DNA of 64,000 bases from Pisciglobus halotolerans (GCF_900113675.1 NZ_FOQE01000008.1:1-64000), one strand, 5' to 3'; shown: positions 46,962 through 58,968, counted from the stretch's first letter. Notes: a model not told the origin generated them from the sequence alone. Program-made: numbers and translations.

Positions 46962-47972
46962 ATGTTCGACTTTTTACCCCACTCTTTTTTGCAAATGAAT
47001 GCCATTTTTATTTCGATTCTGATCGAAGCTCTGCCATTTGTCTTATTAGGGTGTTTGATTTCTGGCTTGATCCACTCCTTTTTGACCGTTGATGTGGTTA
47101 AAAAGTATTTGCCCCAAAATAAGTTTCTATCGATTTGTACTGGCTCGCTGATTGGTGTATTGTTCCCTTCTTGTGAATGCGGGATCGTCCCGATCAGTCA
47201 TCAATTTATTCGCAAAGGAATCCCGCCTCATACCGCCTTTGCTTTTATGCTGACAGCGCCTATCATCAATCCAATTGTTATTTTTTCAACGTATATCGCT
47301 TTCAGCAACTCATGGACGTTTCCTCTTTTGCGCGTTGCCGGCAGTTTGCTTGTCTCTATCGTAGTTGGCACATGGATGGCTTACTTTTACAAAGATGACA
47401 TCATCAAAGATTTGCCTGAAGAAGCACATGCAGCAGAACATCAGCACACGGATGCAAAAAATGCTGCGGCTGTTTTAGCTTTTGCTGCTGATAAAGCGCA
47501 CCTAGAAGATGCTTCAAAAGCGCCAGTTCAATCTGCTGCCGCCATCAGCACGGCACTTCCTTCAAAAACAAAGAACTTTTTTGACTCATTATGGGAATCA
47601 TTGGAACATGCAGTTGAAGAATTTTTTGACACGGGACGCTATTTGATATTTGGTGCTTTAGTCGCTTCAGCCATGCAAGTTTATTTAAAAACTTCTCTTC
47701 TATTGCAAATGGGTTCCACCAAGCTGTCCAGCATCCTGGTTTTGTTGCTGTTGGCTTTTATCTTATCCTTATGCTCTGAAGCAGATGCTTTTATCGGTTC
47801 CTCGCTGTTAGGGTTATTTGGTCCTGCTTCGATCACCGCATTTCTCGTGTTTGGTCCCATGGTGGATATCAAAAATCTGCTGATGATGAGTCATCACTTT
47901 AAAGGAAAATTTATTGTTCGACTGATAGGTCTCATTATCGTGACCGTTGTGGCTTACACTATTTGGATATAG
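46962..47972 (+). CDS. ycgR: YcgR/YraQ-type permease
   Basis: A 336-residue membrane protein of the DUF318/ArsP-like permease family (UPF0718). The first half has LFPSCECGIVPISHQFIRKG near residue 68 with a Cys-x-Cys pair, and the second half has LCSEADAFIGSS near residue 270. Between them is a cytoplasmic-looking loop with EEAHAAEHQHTDAK. Members are proposed exporters with unclear substrates. The Cys and His residues hint at metal. An AAGGTGAAG site precedes the ATG. It is followed after 15 bases by the second subunit. Confidence 0.85.
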   Translation: MFDFLPHSFLQMNAIFISILIEALPFVLLGCLISGLIHSFLTVDVVKKYLPQNKFLSICTGSLIGVLFPSCECGIVPISHQFIRKGIPPHTAFAFMLTAPIINPIVIFSTYIAFSNSWTFPLLRVAGSLLVSIVVGTWMAYFYKDDIIKDLPEEAHAAEHQHTDAKNAAAVLAFAADKAHLEDASKAPVQSAAAISTALPSKTKNFFDSLWESLEHAVEEFFDTGRYLIFGALVASAMQVYLKTSLLLQMGSTKLSSILVLLLLAFILSLCSEADAFIGSSLLGLFGPASITAFLVFGPMVDIKNLLMMSHHFKGKFIVRLIGLIIVTVVAYTIWI

Positions 47973-47987
47973 GAGGAGGATCGTCAT

Positions 47988-48830
47988 ATGATACGTTTTA
48001 TTCTGCTGCTCAGCTACTTTGAGCTGATGAGCTTTTTGCAACTCAGCGGACGAGCAGATCAATACATCAATGTGCACTATCAGTACTTAACCAAGCTATC
48101 GATGGCGCTGGCTTTCTTGCTGGCTCTCGTTCAGCTTGTTTCGTGGACGCGCAGCGGCCATGCAAATGAACCCCATCATCATCACGGGCATACCCATTCA
48201 CTAGGCAAACCGTGGCAACGGATGATTGCCTATTTGCTGCTGGCTTATCCGATTGTTGCAGGAGTAGCCTTTCCAACCGTCAGCCTAGATGCCGATATCG
48301 TCTCCGCAAAAGGCTTTACCTTTCCGATCAGTGAAGAATCGGTAGGAGATCCTGAAATGACTACCCAATACTTGAAACCTGATACGAGTATGTACTTTAA
48401 CAAGACAGATTATGACAAGCGAATGAACCACGAACGGCAAGATTATCTGGATCAAGATAAGATCAAGATCACGGATGATAATTACTTGACTATAATGGAG
48501 CTGATCTATAATTTTCCAAAAGCATTTAGCGGCAAAACGATTCAATATACCGGTTTTATTTATCAAGACCCTGTAGGAAAAGAAACAGACACCTTTTTAT
48601 TTCGTTTTGGGATCATTCATTGCGTTGCCGATTCAGGGGTGTTTGGGCTGCTCGTCCATTTGCCCGAACAAACGCAAGTCTCAAATAATGATTGGGTAAC
48701 GGTAACGGGAACCATTCAAATGGAGTACTATCCATCTTTCAAAACCTCTATCCCTACACTAAAAGCTGATAAATTAAACCCCGCAAAAGTTCCATCAAAC
48801 GAATATGTTTATCGGGATTATAATGATTAA
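47988..48830 (+). CDS. ycgQ: TIGR03943 family permease-associated protein (YcgQ-like)
   Basis: A 280-residue protein: hydrophobic segments in the first 95 residues, with the His-rich loop EPHHHHGHTHSLG between them, then a soluble domain from about residue 100 likely facing outside. Proteins of this type are always found after YcgR-like permeases, so the two form one system. The His-rich loop suggests metal ion binding, which is inference. AGGAGGAGG precedes the ATG. Confidence 0.85.
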   Translation: MIRFILLLSYFELMSFLQLSGRADQYINVHYQYLTKLSMALAFLLALVQLVSWTRSGHANEPHHHHGHTHSLGKPWQRMIAYLLLAYPIVAGVAFPTVSLDADIVSAKGFTFPISEESVGDPEMTTQYLKPDTSMYFNKTDYDKRMNHERQDYLDQDKIKITDDNYLTIMELIYNFPKAFSGKTIQYTGFIYQDPVGKETDTFLFRFGIIHCVADSGVFGLLVHLPEQTQVSNNDWVTVTGTIQMEYYPSFKTSIPTLKADKLNPAKVPSNEYVYRDYND

Positions 48831-48871
48831 CGGTACTAACAAATGGTTCCCACAATAAGTTAAGAATAAAA

Positions 48872-48917
48872 AAACTTTACCCCAGCATCTTAGTCAATAG
48901 ATGTTGGGGTAAAGTTT
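48872..48917. terminator. Bidirectional terminator between ycgQ and the GH63 gene
   Basis: Arms AAACTTTACCCCAGCATCT and AGATGTTGGGGTAAAGTTT form a 19-bp stem with one G-T mismatch. T residues follow on the minus strand. Confidence 0.85.
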
Positions 48918-48965
48918 GCCAATAAACCTGTTCATTTTGACGGTTCATGACCAGCTGTATGATCA

Positions 48966-48983
48966 GTTTTCAATATTGAAAAC
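48966..48983. repeat. Perfect 18-bp palindrome
   Basis: GTTTTCAATATTGAAAAC reads the same on both strands. It lies 22 bases past the end of the GH63-like gene. No function assigned. Confidence 0.5.
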
Positions 48984-49004
48984 TCAACCATTGCCTGCTG
49001 TTTT

Positions 49005-51458
<2,454 letters not shown>

Positions 51459-51557
51459 CTATTCCAAACTTATTGTCAAAATTTTCTGACATTGCTTACC
51501 GTGTTGCCGCCGATGGCTTTTTTTTGATCAAATGGTAATCGTAACAGCTTTGATTTC

Positions 51558-51656
51558 CTACTCAAATGAATATTCTCTCTTGAGTTGGAACGATAATCCT
51601 TTTGCGCTCCTACTCAAATGGATATCCTCTCTTGAGTTGGAATGGTAACGCTTTTG
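51558..51656. repeat. Two further units of the 52-bp repeat
   Basis: CTACTCAAATGAATATTCTC at 51558 and CTACTCAAATGGATATCCTC at 51610 start two units 52 bases apart, each containing TTGAGTTGGAA. They match the first half of the 44664-45066 units and diverge in the second half. Confidence 0.8.
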
Positions 51657-51710
51657 CTATAAACTTTAACATCACTTTAGACGCCTATTCTTGTTTACCA
51701 AAAAACGTGG

Positions 51711-51836
51711 TTCTACAATATTTAACGTTGGTTAGTAAAAAATCATTTCTTTTTCATGCTAAACCCTTTAGAAATACTTTTCTAGAAATTTCACTAGCCC
51801 CATCGACCGGAAGAAATTTCTTTACCAACGTTAGAA
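51711..51836. repeat. Structured repeat, short copy
   Basis: Shares TTCTACAATATTTAACGTTGGT exactly with 23774-23795, and the end AGAAATTTCTTTACCAACGTT with the end of that copy. The interior ATGCTAAAC ... TTTCTA ... AAATTTCA is also shared. It lacks the roughly 140-base central part of the long copy. Both copies lie beside a hairpin terminator (here 51849-51897). Confidence 0.75.
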
Positions 51837-51848
51837 AATGAAGAAACA

Positions 51849-51897
51849 AAAATGCCTTGCCTGCAACTTTTAGAAAAAAGCTGGAGACAAGACATTT
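51849..51897. terminator. Hairpin before the LysR gene
   Basis: AAATGCCTTGCCTGCAACTTT and AAAGCTGGAGACAAGACATTT pair with several mismatches around a short loop. A and T runs flank it. No gene obviously ends here on the plus strand, so its role is uncertain. Confidence 0.45.
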
Positions 51898-52021
51898 TGA
51901 AATAAAACAAATTTAGGTACGTCAAAGATGTAAACCTTTACTTTGCTCATTGCTTTTCATTTCACTAGCGCGATATAATGTGAATAGAGAAAGAAATATG
52001 CTGTTTAAAAAGGAGAATCTC

Positions 52022-52912
52022 ATGGACATTAGACAATTAAAGTATTTTATTGAAATTGCTGAAACGGAAAGTCTTTCTCAAGCTGCTCGAAATTTGTTTG
52101 TTACGCAGCCCACTTTATCGCTAGCTTTGAAAAAAATTGAAAGCGATTTAAACACCAAGCTTTTTTCTCATACGGAAAAGCCGTTCCAGTTAACTGCAAC
52201 TGGTGAAGTCCTCTATCAAAAAGGGCAAACCGTCGTTGAGCTATTTGATGGTCTTGTACAAGAAATCCACACGATGGAGCTCACTACGCAAAAGGAAACG
52301 ATTCGTTTAGGACTGACAACTTTATTTTCTATCCAATTTATGGATCAACTAGCAGAGTTTATCATCAAGAATCCAAATGTCGAGCTAAATATTCGGCAAG
52401 AGGGTTCTGCAAAGCTGCAAAGGTTGCTGGTCGACAATACGATCGATATCGCTTTGCTGTCTTTCCCTAACCATGAAACGGATAAAGTAGCGATCGAACC
52501 TTTGGAAACGACTACGAAAGGCTACACCGTTTATGTGGTCGTACCGGAAAAGAATCCCCTTTCGAAAAAGGATGCATTAACCTTTTCTGACTTGAAAGAT
52601 CAAACATTTGCCTCTTTAACGAAGGACTTTATGATTGGAACGATGCTGACAGAGCGAGCTCGAGCGCATGGATACGAACCGAATATCACCATGTACCACA
52701 ATGACCTTCAAGTTCTGCTTTACAGCTTGCTCAAGTCTAATGCTATCTGCCTGCTGCCGATCGAGTATAAAAGCATGATTGATATCAAAGGCCTCAAATG
52801 GATTCCTTTAAAAGACAAATATAGCCATTATTCCATCGGCATCGGCTTAAGAAAGGATCATGTCTGCTCTAAAGCTATGAATGATCTGATCGCGATGATC
52901 AAAAAGAACTAA
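52022..52912 (+). CDS. LysR-family transcriptional regulator
   Basis: A 296-residue LysR-type regulator. The N-terminal helix-turn-helix MDIRQLKYFIEIAETESLSQAARNLFVTQ covers about residues 1-60 and a type 2 periplasmic-binding-like domain follows. The start is the ATG at 52022, after AAGGAG. The open frame upstream is not supported. It is convergent with the EIIC-like gene, with only five bases between the stops, so there is no obvious divergent target. The regulon is unknown. Confidence 0.85.
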   Translation: MDIRQLKYFIEIAETESLSQAARNLFVTQPTLSLALKKIESDLNTKLFSHTEKPFQLTATGEVLYQKGQTVVELFDGLVQEIHTMELTTQKETIRLGLTTLFSIQFMDQLAEFIIKNPNVELNIRQEGSAKLQRLLVDNTIDIALLSFPNHETDKVAIEPLETTTKGYTVYVVVPEKNPLSKKDALTFSDLKDQTFASLTKDFMIGTMLTERARAHGYEPNITMYHNDLQVLLYSLLKSNAICLLPIEYKSMIDIKGLKWIPLKDKYSHYSIGIGLRKDHVCSKAMNDLIAMIKKN

Positions 52913-52917
52913 GTTGA

Positions 52918-53961
52918 CTAACCTAAAAATTTAAAAGCTTCGTGTTTGTCATATAGTTTCAATATCTTTTCAAATAAGAACTGAGCGACGAATCCGGCAA
53001 TGATTGGAACAACGAACCAGCATAAAATCAAAGGTACAACGCCCAATCCAGCGTCTAATGATGCTAAAGGTCCGACTAGCCCAACCAAACCGAAACCAGC
53101 TGAAGCCGGCGTTCCAGATACAGAAAATAGGACAACTGGAATAGCAGAAATTGCTGCTGTAAATAAGCATGGAAGCAAAATAATCGGGTAACGGAATAAG
53201 TTTGGCATCATCAGCTTCATCCCACCTAGTGCGATTGCAAGCGTAACCCCAGACTTATTGACTTTCCAAGAATGGATGACCAAAACAATCGTTGTAGCGG
53301 CTATCCCCATGGCTGCTGCTCCTGCCGAAATGCCGTCTAATTGAATAGCCAACCCGATTCCCACAGTTGTCACTGGAGAAATGATAATAGCTGCAAAAGA
53401 ACAAGCAATCAAGATACTCATCAAAATAGGCTGCAAATTCGTAAAGTTATTAATAATGGCACCAATTCCTACCGTTACTTGAGTAACATATGGATAGATC
53501 AACATTCCGAACACACCAGCACCAATCCCAACGACGATCGGCAAAGCAATGATCGAAACTGAACCAAATTTTTCTCCGATCCACAACAGGAGAAGCACAG
53601 CGGCAGAAGCTGTGATCATAATATTGATGATATCACCGGTTCCAGCACCTACATATGCGCCCATTTCAGGATCAAATTTTATTACGCCAGAGCCAACAAA
53701 AGCAGCTCCGCCTGTGATCATCGTTTTGGCTGGATTAAAGCCGAACTGCAAGGCAATGATCCCGCCCATGATCAAAGGTGTAGCCAATTGGAAAATAACG
53801 GCTGCACGAATCACAATGGCTGCTGCGGGGTAATCAGCAAAATAATTTAAAATGGCAGACAAGACGGCATTAGGGATCAAAGCCACGATGGTCCCTGTTG
53901 CTGTACCTGCCAACACCTTGTTGATAAAGATCTTTGGAGTCAGGTTATTATTGTCAGGCAT
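52918..53961 (-). CDS. PTS EIIC-like membrane protein (PTS_EIIC_2/PfoR type)
   Basis: A 347-residue membrane protein with about ten hydrophobic segments, matching the PTS_EIIC_2 family that includes the PfoR-type proteins. Gly- and Pro-rich loops such as GSGVIKFDPEMGAYVGAGTGD are near residue 97. No EIIA or EIIB domain or gene is present, and PfoR homologues have been viewed as regulators or transporters of unclear substrate. The start is the ATG at 53961 after AAGGAG. It is a single gene. Confidence 0.8.
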   Translation of the reverse strand: MPDNNNLTPKIFINKVLAGTATGTIVALIPNAVLSAILNYFADYPAAAIVIRAAVIFQLATPLIMGGIIALQFGFNPAKTMITGGAAFVGSGVIKFDPEMGAYVGAGTGDIINIMITASAAVLLLLWIGEKFGSVSIIALPIVVGIGAGVFGMLIYPYVTQVTVGIGAIINNFTNLQPILMSILIACSFAAIIISPVTTVGIGLAIQLDGISAGAAAMGIAATTIVLVIHSWKVNKSGVTLAIALGGMKLMMPNLFRYPIILLPCLFTAAISAIPVVLFSVSGTPASAGFGLVGLVGPLASLDAGLGVVPLILCWFVVPIIAGFVAQFLFEKILKLYDKHEAFKFLG

Positions 53962-54064
53962 GCTTAACACTCCTTCTCTATACAAGAGAGTTTATTTTTC
54001 TATGGGATCAAAATGAATCGTCTTCCATCGATCCTCTCTTTTACCCTTTAAATCTAATCATCGA

Positions 54065-54104
54065 CATCATTGCAAAATGAGTTTATCAGCATTTTACAAT
54101 GATG
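54065..54104. repeat. Inverted repeat after the bkd operon
   Basis: CATCATTGCAAAATG and CATTTTACAATGATG form a 15-bp stem with one mismatch and a 10-base loop. There is no T run on either side, so it is not a classical terminator, though it is in the right place for the bkd transcript end. Confidence 0.55.
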
Positions 54105-54140
54105 CCATGATCCGTGTTTACAAAACGTTCATTCCTTACA

Positions 54141-55511
54141 TCAATACAAGTCTGAATCAGTTGAAAAACGTTTCAGGTTTTCTTTTACATCTTTCAAGAA
54201 GTTTCCGGCTTGCATGCCATCAAGGATACGATGGTCGATCGACAAGCATAAGTTGATCATATCTGCTGTCTTGAAGCCGCCATCTTCAGTCGGTACAAGA
54301 CGTTTGTTGATCGATTCAACTTGCAAAATCGCTGCTTGCGGATGATTGATGATGCCCATCGATTGAACAGATCCTAATGTACCAGTATTGTTGACCGTAA
54401 ACGTGCCGCCTTGCATATCTTCAGATTTCAAATGGCCGCTTCTGACATCTGACGCTAAGCGATTGATTTCTTTAGCGAGACCTGCCAAGGAGTAGCGGTC
54501 AGCGTTATGAATAACAGGTACAAATAGATTATCTTCTGTTGTGACCGCAATCGATAAGTTGATATCTTTATGGTAAATGATGTTGCCATTATCCCATGAA
54601 GTATTCATTTTCGGATTTTTCTTCAATGCTTGTACGACCGCTTTAACAAAGAATGGGAAGTAAGACAAGGAGATTCCTTCTTGAGTTTTAAAGGTCTCTT
54701 TTGTTTGATTGCGCAGTTTAACGATATTCGTCACATCTGCTTCGACCATGACCCATGCGTGCGGGATTTCGGTTGTACTTTGAACCATCTTCTTCGCGAT
54801 TGCTTTGCGAATACCTGTTGCAGGAACAACTTCATCTCTGTGTTGTGCTTGGATTGGTTCGCCGCTTGGTTTCGGTTTACTGCTTGCTGGAGCTGAAGGG
54901 GTTGGTTCATCGACATGTTTTCCTTCAGCGCTGACTTTGGTTGGTCCCTCTTTTGGTTCTACAGCTACTGGCATCTCTTTTTCGACATGTTTAGCTGGTT
55001 CATAGTTCATGATATCTTTACGTGTGATACGACCGTCTTTACCTGTCCCTTCCACTTCGGTTAAATCAATATTCTTTTCTTGGGCCAAACGCATAACGGC
55101 TGGAGAATAGCGGGCTGCACCTGCACCTTTTGCTTTTGGTGCTTCCGCTTTAGCACTTATTGTTGGTTTTTCTGCTGGTTCCGGAGCTGCAGTTATTGGT
55201 TCTTCTTTTGGTTCTTCTTTTGGTTCTTCTTTTGGTTCTTCAGATTTACTTTCCTCTTCTGAGGCACCGCCTTCTACTTCGATCGTCATGACTGGTGTTC
55301 CAATCGGCACATCAGTATCTAATTCAATCAGTAATTCTTTTACCACTCCATCCATATCTGATGGGACTTCAGTCGTCACTTTATCGGATACAACTTCCAT
55401 CAATGGATCGTAACGGGACACTTTATCCCCTGGATTGACTAGCCACATGGTGACCGAAGCTTCTGTTACACTTTCTCCTAGATTAGGCATTTCAACATTT
55501 TTTATACTCAT
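54141..55511 (-). CDS. bkdC: Branched-chain keto acid dehydrogenase E2
   Basis: The dihydrolipoamide acyltransferase core. About 456 residues: a lipoyl domain (1-80, lipoyl Lys in VVSDKVTTEV near residue 43), a linker with four tandem EEPK units, a peripheral subunit-binding domain (about 133-170, YSPAVMRLAQE) and the catalytic domain with the DHRILDG active-site motif near the end. The start at 55511 gives better spacing from AGGAGG than the ATG six bases earlier. Placed last in ptb-buk-bkdDABC. Confidence 0.93.
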   Translation of the reverse strand: MSIKNVEMPNLGESVTEASVTMWLVNPGDKVSRYDPLMEVVSDKVTTEVPSDMDGVVKELLIELDTDVPIGTPVMTIEVEGGASEEESKSEEPKEEPKEEPKEEPITAAPEPAEKPTISAKAEAPKAKGAGAARYSPAVMRLAQEKNIDLTEVEGTGKDGRITRKDIMNYEPAKHVEKEMPVAVEPKEGPTKVSAEGKHVDEPTPSAPASSKPKPSGEPIQAQHRDEVVPATGIRKAIAKKMVQSTTEIPHAWVMVEADVTNIVKLRNQTKETFKTQEGISLSYFPFFVKAVVQALKKNPKMNTSWDNGNIIYHKDINLSIAVTTEDNLFVPVIHNADRYSLAGLAKEINRLASDVRSGHLKSEDMQGGTFTVNNTGTLGSVQSMGIINHPQAAILQVESINKRLVPTEDGGFKTADMINLCLSIDHRILDGMQAGNFLKDVKENLKRFSTDSDLY

Positions 55512-55526
55512 TCTCATATCCTCCTA

Positions 55527-56513
55527 CTAAAATTCGGCTAGTTCGCGCATCGCATCCATCACTTTTTCTTCATTCACTAAGAATTCTCTTTCAAGCGGCA
55601 AAGCATAGCCCATTGCTGGCACGTCTGGACCGGCTACTCTTTGGATCGGCGCGTCTAGATCAAATAAAGCTTCCTCTGAAATAATAGCGGCAATTTCACC
55701 CATGACACTGCCTTCTTTATTGTCTTCTGTGACCAGTAAGACTTTACCTGTCTTCTTCGCTGCTTCTACAAGTGTTTCTTTGTCTAATGGATAGATCGAA
55801 CGCACATCGACCACTTCTGCTTCAATACCTTCTTTAGCCAATTTTTCAGCTGCGTTCATCGCATGCTGCAGCACCATTCCATAGCCGATCACTGTGATGT
55901 CGCTGCCTTCCCGAACAACCTTTGCTTTATCGATCGGAACGATATAATCGTCTTCAGGTACGTCTGCTTTTAATAAACGATACAAACGCTTATGTTCGTA
56001 GAAAATAACTGGATCATCTGAACGAATCGCTGCTTTGATCATCCCTTTAGCATCACGCGGATTAGAAGGTGTGACGATCCGCAGACCTGGTTGGCCAAAG
56101 AAGATTTTTTCAGTTGATTGCGAGTGGTAAAACCCGCCGCGAACGCCGCCACCATAAGGTGCTCTAAACACAACAGGTGCTGTCCAATCTCCTTTGGTCC
56201 GGTATCTCATACGACCAGCTTCTGAAAGGATCTGGTTAACAGCCGGCAACATATAATCGGCAAACTGGAACTCACCGATTGGTCGATAGCCTACTAAGCC
56301 TAATCCTGTGGCCAGTCCGGCAATTTCCCCTTCTGTCAAAGGTGTATTGAAACAGCGGTCATCACCAAATTTTTGGGCTAATCCTTTTGTGACCCCAAAT
56401 ACACCGCCTTTTACGCCACCCACGTCTTCACCAAAAATCACTACTTTTTCATCCCGTGCCATTTCTTCTTCGATCCCTTTATTGATCGCTTCTAAATAAG
56501 TCATTTCAGCCAT
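55527..56513 (-). CDS. bkdB: Branched-chain keto acid dehydrogenase E1 beta
   Basis: The beta subunit of the thiamine diphosphate-dependent decarboxylase. 328 residues with EDVGGVKGGVFGVTKGL near residue 29, TPLTEGEIAG near residue 57 and the transketolase C-terminal domain with VVDVRSIYPLD near residue 238. Paired with the alpha subunit directly upstream, it decarboxylates the 2-keto acids of valine, leucine and isoleucine. Confidence 0.93.
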   Translation of the reverse strand: MAEMTYLEAINKGIEEEMARDEKVVIFGEDVGGVKGGVFGVTKGLAQKFGDDRCFNTPLTEGEIAGLATGLGLVGYRPIGEFQFADYMLPAVNQILSEAGRMRYRTKGDWTAPVVFRAPYGGGVRGGFYHSQSTEKIFFGQPGLRIVTPSNPRDAKGMIKAAIRSDDPVIFYEHKRLYRLLKADVPEDDYIVPIDKAKVVREGSDITVIGYGMVLQHAMNAAEKLAKEGIEAEVVDVRSIYPLDKETLVEAAKKTGKVLLVTEDNKEGSVMGEIAAIISEEALFDLDAPIQRVAGPDVPAMGYALPLEREFLVNEEKVMDAMRELAEF

Positions 56514-56546
56514 GTTTGATATTCATCCTTTCTGCTCGCTTATCTG

Positions 56547-57533
56547 TTATTCTGCGTATACTTGCTCGTAAAGTGATTCAGGCGTTGGATCCAGCATTGC
56601 TTCCGCATCATCCGTTGCTTTGTTGATTTCAGCTTTCAATTCTTTATCCATCGCTTGCATTTCTTCTTTTGTCATATAGCCTTCATCTATCAATTGTTTT
56701 TCAAAAGCCAATAACGGATCTTTTTCCTTCAATGTGTCTAATTCTTCTTTTGAACGGTAGATCGTGTGATCATCATCAGCTGAGTGAGATGTCAAACGTG
56801 ATACCATCATTTCGATCAGTGCTGGTCCCTTGCCGGCACGTGCATCTTTGACGGCTTTTACAAAGGCCAAGTACGTTTCAGTAAAGTCTGAACCGTCGAC
56901 CGTCTCACCAGAGAAGCCGTATCCTGCAGCACGTTCTGACATCTTCTTATTGGCATATTGCTCTTTGCTTCCTACAGAGATGGCGTAGTCATTATTCTCA
57001 ACGACGAAAATAACGGGCAGCTTTTTGACCCCTGCAAAGTTCATTGCTTCTTGGACTTCGCCTTGGTTAGCTGATCCTTCTCCAGTAGTGGTCAGGGCAA
57101 CATAATCTTTGTTTTCAAGTTGAGCTGCATAAGCTACCCCTGTTGCTAATGGCATTTGCGTACTAACCGTTGAAGAGTGAGAAACGATGTTATGCTCTTT
57201 TGAACCATAGTGGTTAGGCATTTGACGTCCATGAGAAGAAGGATCATCTTCTTTACCAAATGAACCTAAAATAATGTCTTTTGGTGTCATCCCCCACACT
57301 AAGCAGGCCGTCATATCACGATAGTAAGGCAGGAAGTAATCTTTTTCTGGTTCAAATGCTAAAGCCATCGCTACTTGAGCAACTTCAGCACCTTGACCGG
57401 AAATATTAAAGGAGGTTTTACCGATCCGCGTTAGCTGCCATAACCGTTCGTCTAGGCGGCGCCCTCTTAATATAGCTTGATAAGCTTGGATGATTTCTTC
57501 TTTAGATAAACCAGATGATTTTAGTTTTTTCAT
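56547..57533 (-). CDS. bkdA: Branched-chain keto acid dehydrogenase E1 alpha
   Basis: The alpha subunit of the decarboxylase. 328 residues with the thiamine diphosphate motif beginning GEGSANQGEVQEAMNFA near residue 151 and ending VVENNDYAIS. The STVSTQMPLATGVAYAA segment precedes it, and SRLTSHSADDDHTIYRS carries the loop residues near residue 246. Placement between E3 and E1 beta identifies the branched-chain rather than the pyruvate complex. Confidence 0.93.
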   Translation of the reverse strand: MKKLKSSGLSKEEIIQAYQAILRGRRLDERLWQLTRIGKTSFNISGQGAEVAQVAMALAFEPEKDYFLPYYRDMTACLVWGMTPKDIILGSFGKEDDPSSHGRQMPNHYGSKEHNIVSHSSTVSTQMPLATGVAYAAQLENKDYVALTTTGEGSANQGEVQEAMNFAGVKKLPVIFVVENNDYAISVGSKEQYANKKMSERAAGYGFSGETVDGSDFTETYLAFVKAVKDARAGKGPALIEMMVSRLTSHSADDDHTIYRSKEELDTLKEKDPLLAFEKQLIDEGYMTKEEMQAMDKELKAEINKATDDAEAMLDPTPESLYEQVYAE

Positions 57534-57550
57534 TGTTCTCCCTCTTTCTT

Positions 57551-58966
57551 TTATTTGTGAATAGCTAAGTGATAAGTGTCTAATGCTGCTTCTTGAATTG
57601 CCTCAGATAGAGTTGGATGCGCATGGATTGCTTCCCCAATTTCAAGTGGTGTCGCATCGAGGTAGATCGATGTGCTCGCTTCAGCGATCAAGTCTGTTGC
57701 ATGCGGTCCAATGATCGAAACGCCTAGCAGATCATCTGTTTCTTCATCTCGGATCACTTCAACGAATCCTTCAGCTTCTCCTTCGATGAGCGCCTTGCCG
57801 TTGCCAGTAAAGTTAAAGGTTCCGATGGTTACTTTCTTGTCTTCAGGAACGGTTTCTTTTGTATAGCCGACACTAGCAATCTCTGGAGTCGTATACGTAC
57901 ATCTTGGCACGTTAACATATTGGATCGTTTCGACCGTTTCATTCAACATATGACTGACTGCTATCTCTCCTTCTTTCTCTGCAACATGTGCCAGTTGCAA
58001 GGTATCGATACAATCTCCGATAGCATAAATATGATCTTCTGTTGTTTGGTAAAACTCATTTACTTGAATCCCTTTTTGGTCATATTTGATGGAGGTATTT
58101 TGCAAGCCGATGCCCTCTACATTTGGTTTCCGTCCAACAGCTACCATCACTTTATCAACTGTCAATACATCGTCTTCGCCTTTGATTTTGACTTGAACTT
58201 GGTTGTCTGATACCTCAGCAGAAGTGACTTCGCTGCTTAACTTAACGGTAATGCCGCGTTTTTCGAATGCTTTTTTCAACGTTCTGGAAATGGTTTTGCT
58301 TTCGTTGATCACTAAGCGGTCTAAAAATTCGATCAAGGTGACTTTTACACCCAAGCTGTTTAATAAAGAAGCCCATTCGACACCGATAACACCACCGCCG
58401 ACGATCGCAATCGATTTAGGCAGTTCTTGCAATTGCAGCATGCCGTCTGAAGAAAGGATCTGTTCTTCATCCAAAGGCAAAGCTGGCAATGTTTTTGGAC
58501 TTGAACCTGTCGCAATGATCACTTTTTTCGGGACAATGATTTCTTCTTCCACATCAGGATCATCAAAAGTTACCGCGACCGCACCTGAAACAGGAGAGAA
58601 GATGGAAGGTCCTAAAACAGCTCCTTCACCCTTTAAGACAGTGATTTTATTCTTTTTGCAGAGTCCTTCAACACCTTTATGCAGTTGGTCGACCACGGAC
58701 TGTTTCCGTTGCTGGATTTTTTCAAAATTAACAGTTAAAGCGCCTTCATTTTCGATACCGAAATCATCCGCGCGTTTTAACGTGTCATGGATCTCAGCAC
58801 TTCTCAATAATGCTTTAGTTGGGATACAGCCTTTGTGTAAACAAGTTCCGCCAAGTTTGCTTTTTTCAACAAGCACAACTTTCATCCCTTTTTGTGCAGC
58901 TCTGATCGCTGCAACGTATCCCCCGGTACCTCCTCCTAAAATGAGTACATCTGTGTCTCTTGCCAT
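57551..58966 (-). CDS. bkdD: Dihydrolipoamide dehydrogenase E3 of the Bkd complex
   Basis: Reoxidises the E2 lipoyl group with NAD+. 471 residues: FAD-binding GGGTGGYVAAIRAAQKG near residue 11, redox-active cysteines in GGTCLHKGCIP (Cys43 and Cys48), the NAD site GGGVIGVEWASLLNSLG near residue 190 and the C-terminal interface domain with the HAHPTLSEA His-Glu pair. It follows buk after two bases, so the genes are co-transcribed. Confidence 0.94.
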   Translation of the reverse strand: MARDTDVLILGGGTGGYVAAIRAAQKGMKVVLVEKSKLGGTCLHKGCIPTKALLRSAEIHDTLKRADDFGIENEGALTVNFEKIQQRKQSVVDQLHKGVEGLCKKNKITVLKGEGAVLGPSIFSPVSGAVAVTFDDPDVEEEIIVPKKVIIATGSSPKTLPALPLDEEQILSSDGMLQLQELPKSIAIVGGGVIGVEWASLLNSLGVKVTLIEFLDRLVINESKTISRTLKKAFEKRGITVKLSSEVTSAEVSDNQVQVKIKGEDDVLTVDKVMVAVGRKPNVEGIGLQNTSIKYDQKGIQVNEFYQTTEDHIYAIGDCIDTLQLAHVAEKEGEIAVSHMLNETVETIQYVNVPRCTYTTPEIASVGYTKETVPEDKKVTIGTFNFTGNGKALIEGEAEGFVEVIRDEETDDLLGVSIIGPHATDLIAEASTSIYLDATPLEIGEAIHAHPTLSEAIQEAALDTYHLAIHK

Positions 58967-58968
58967 AC

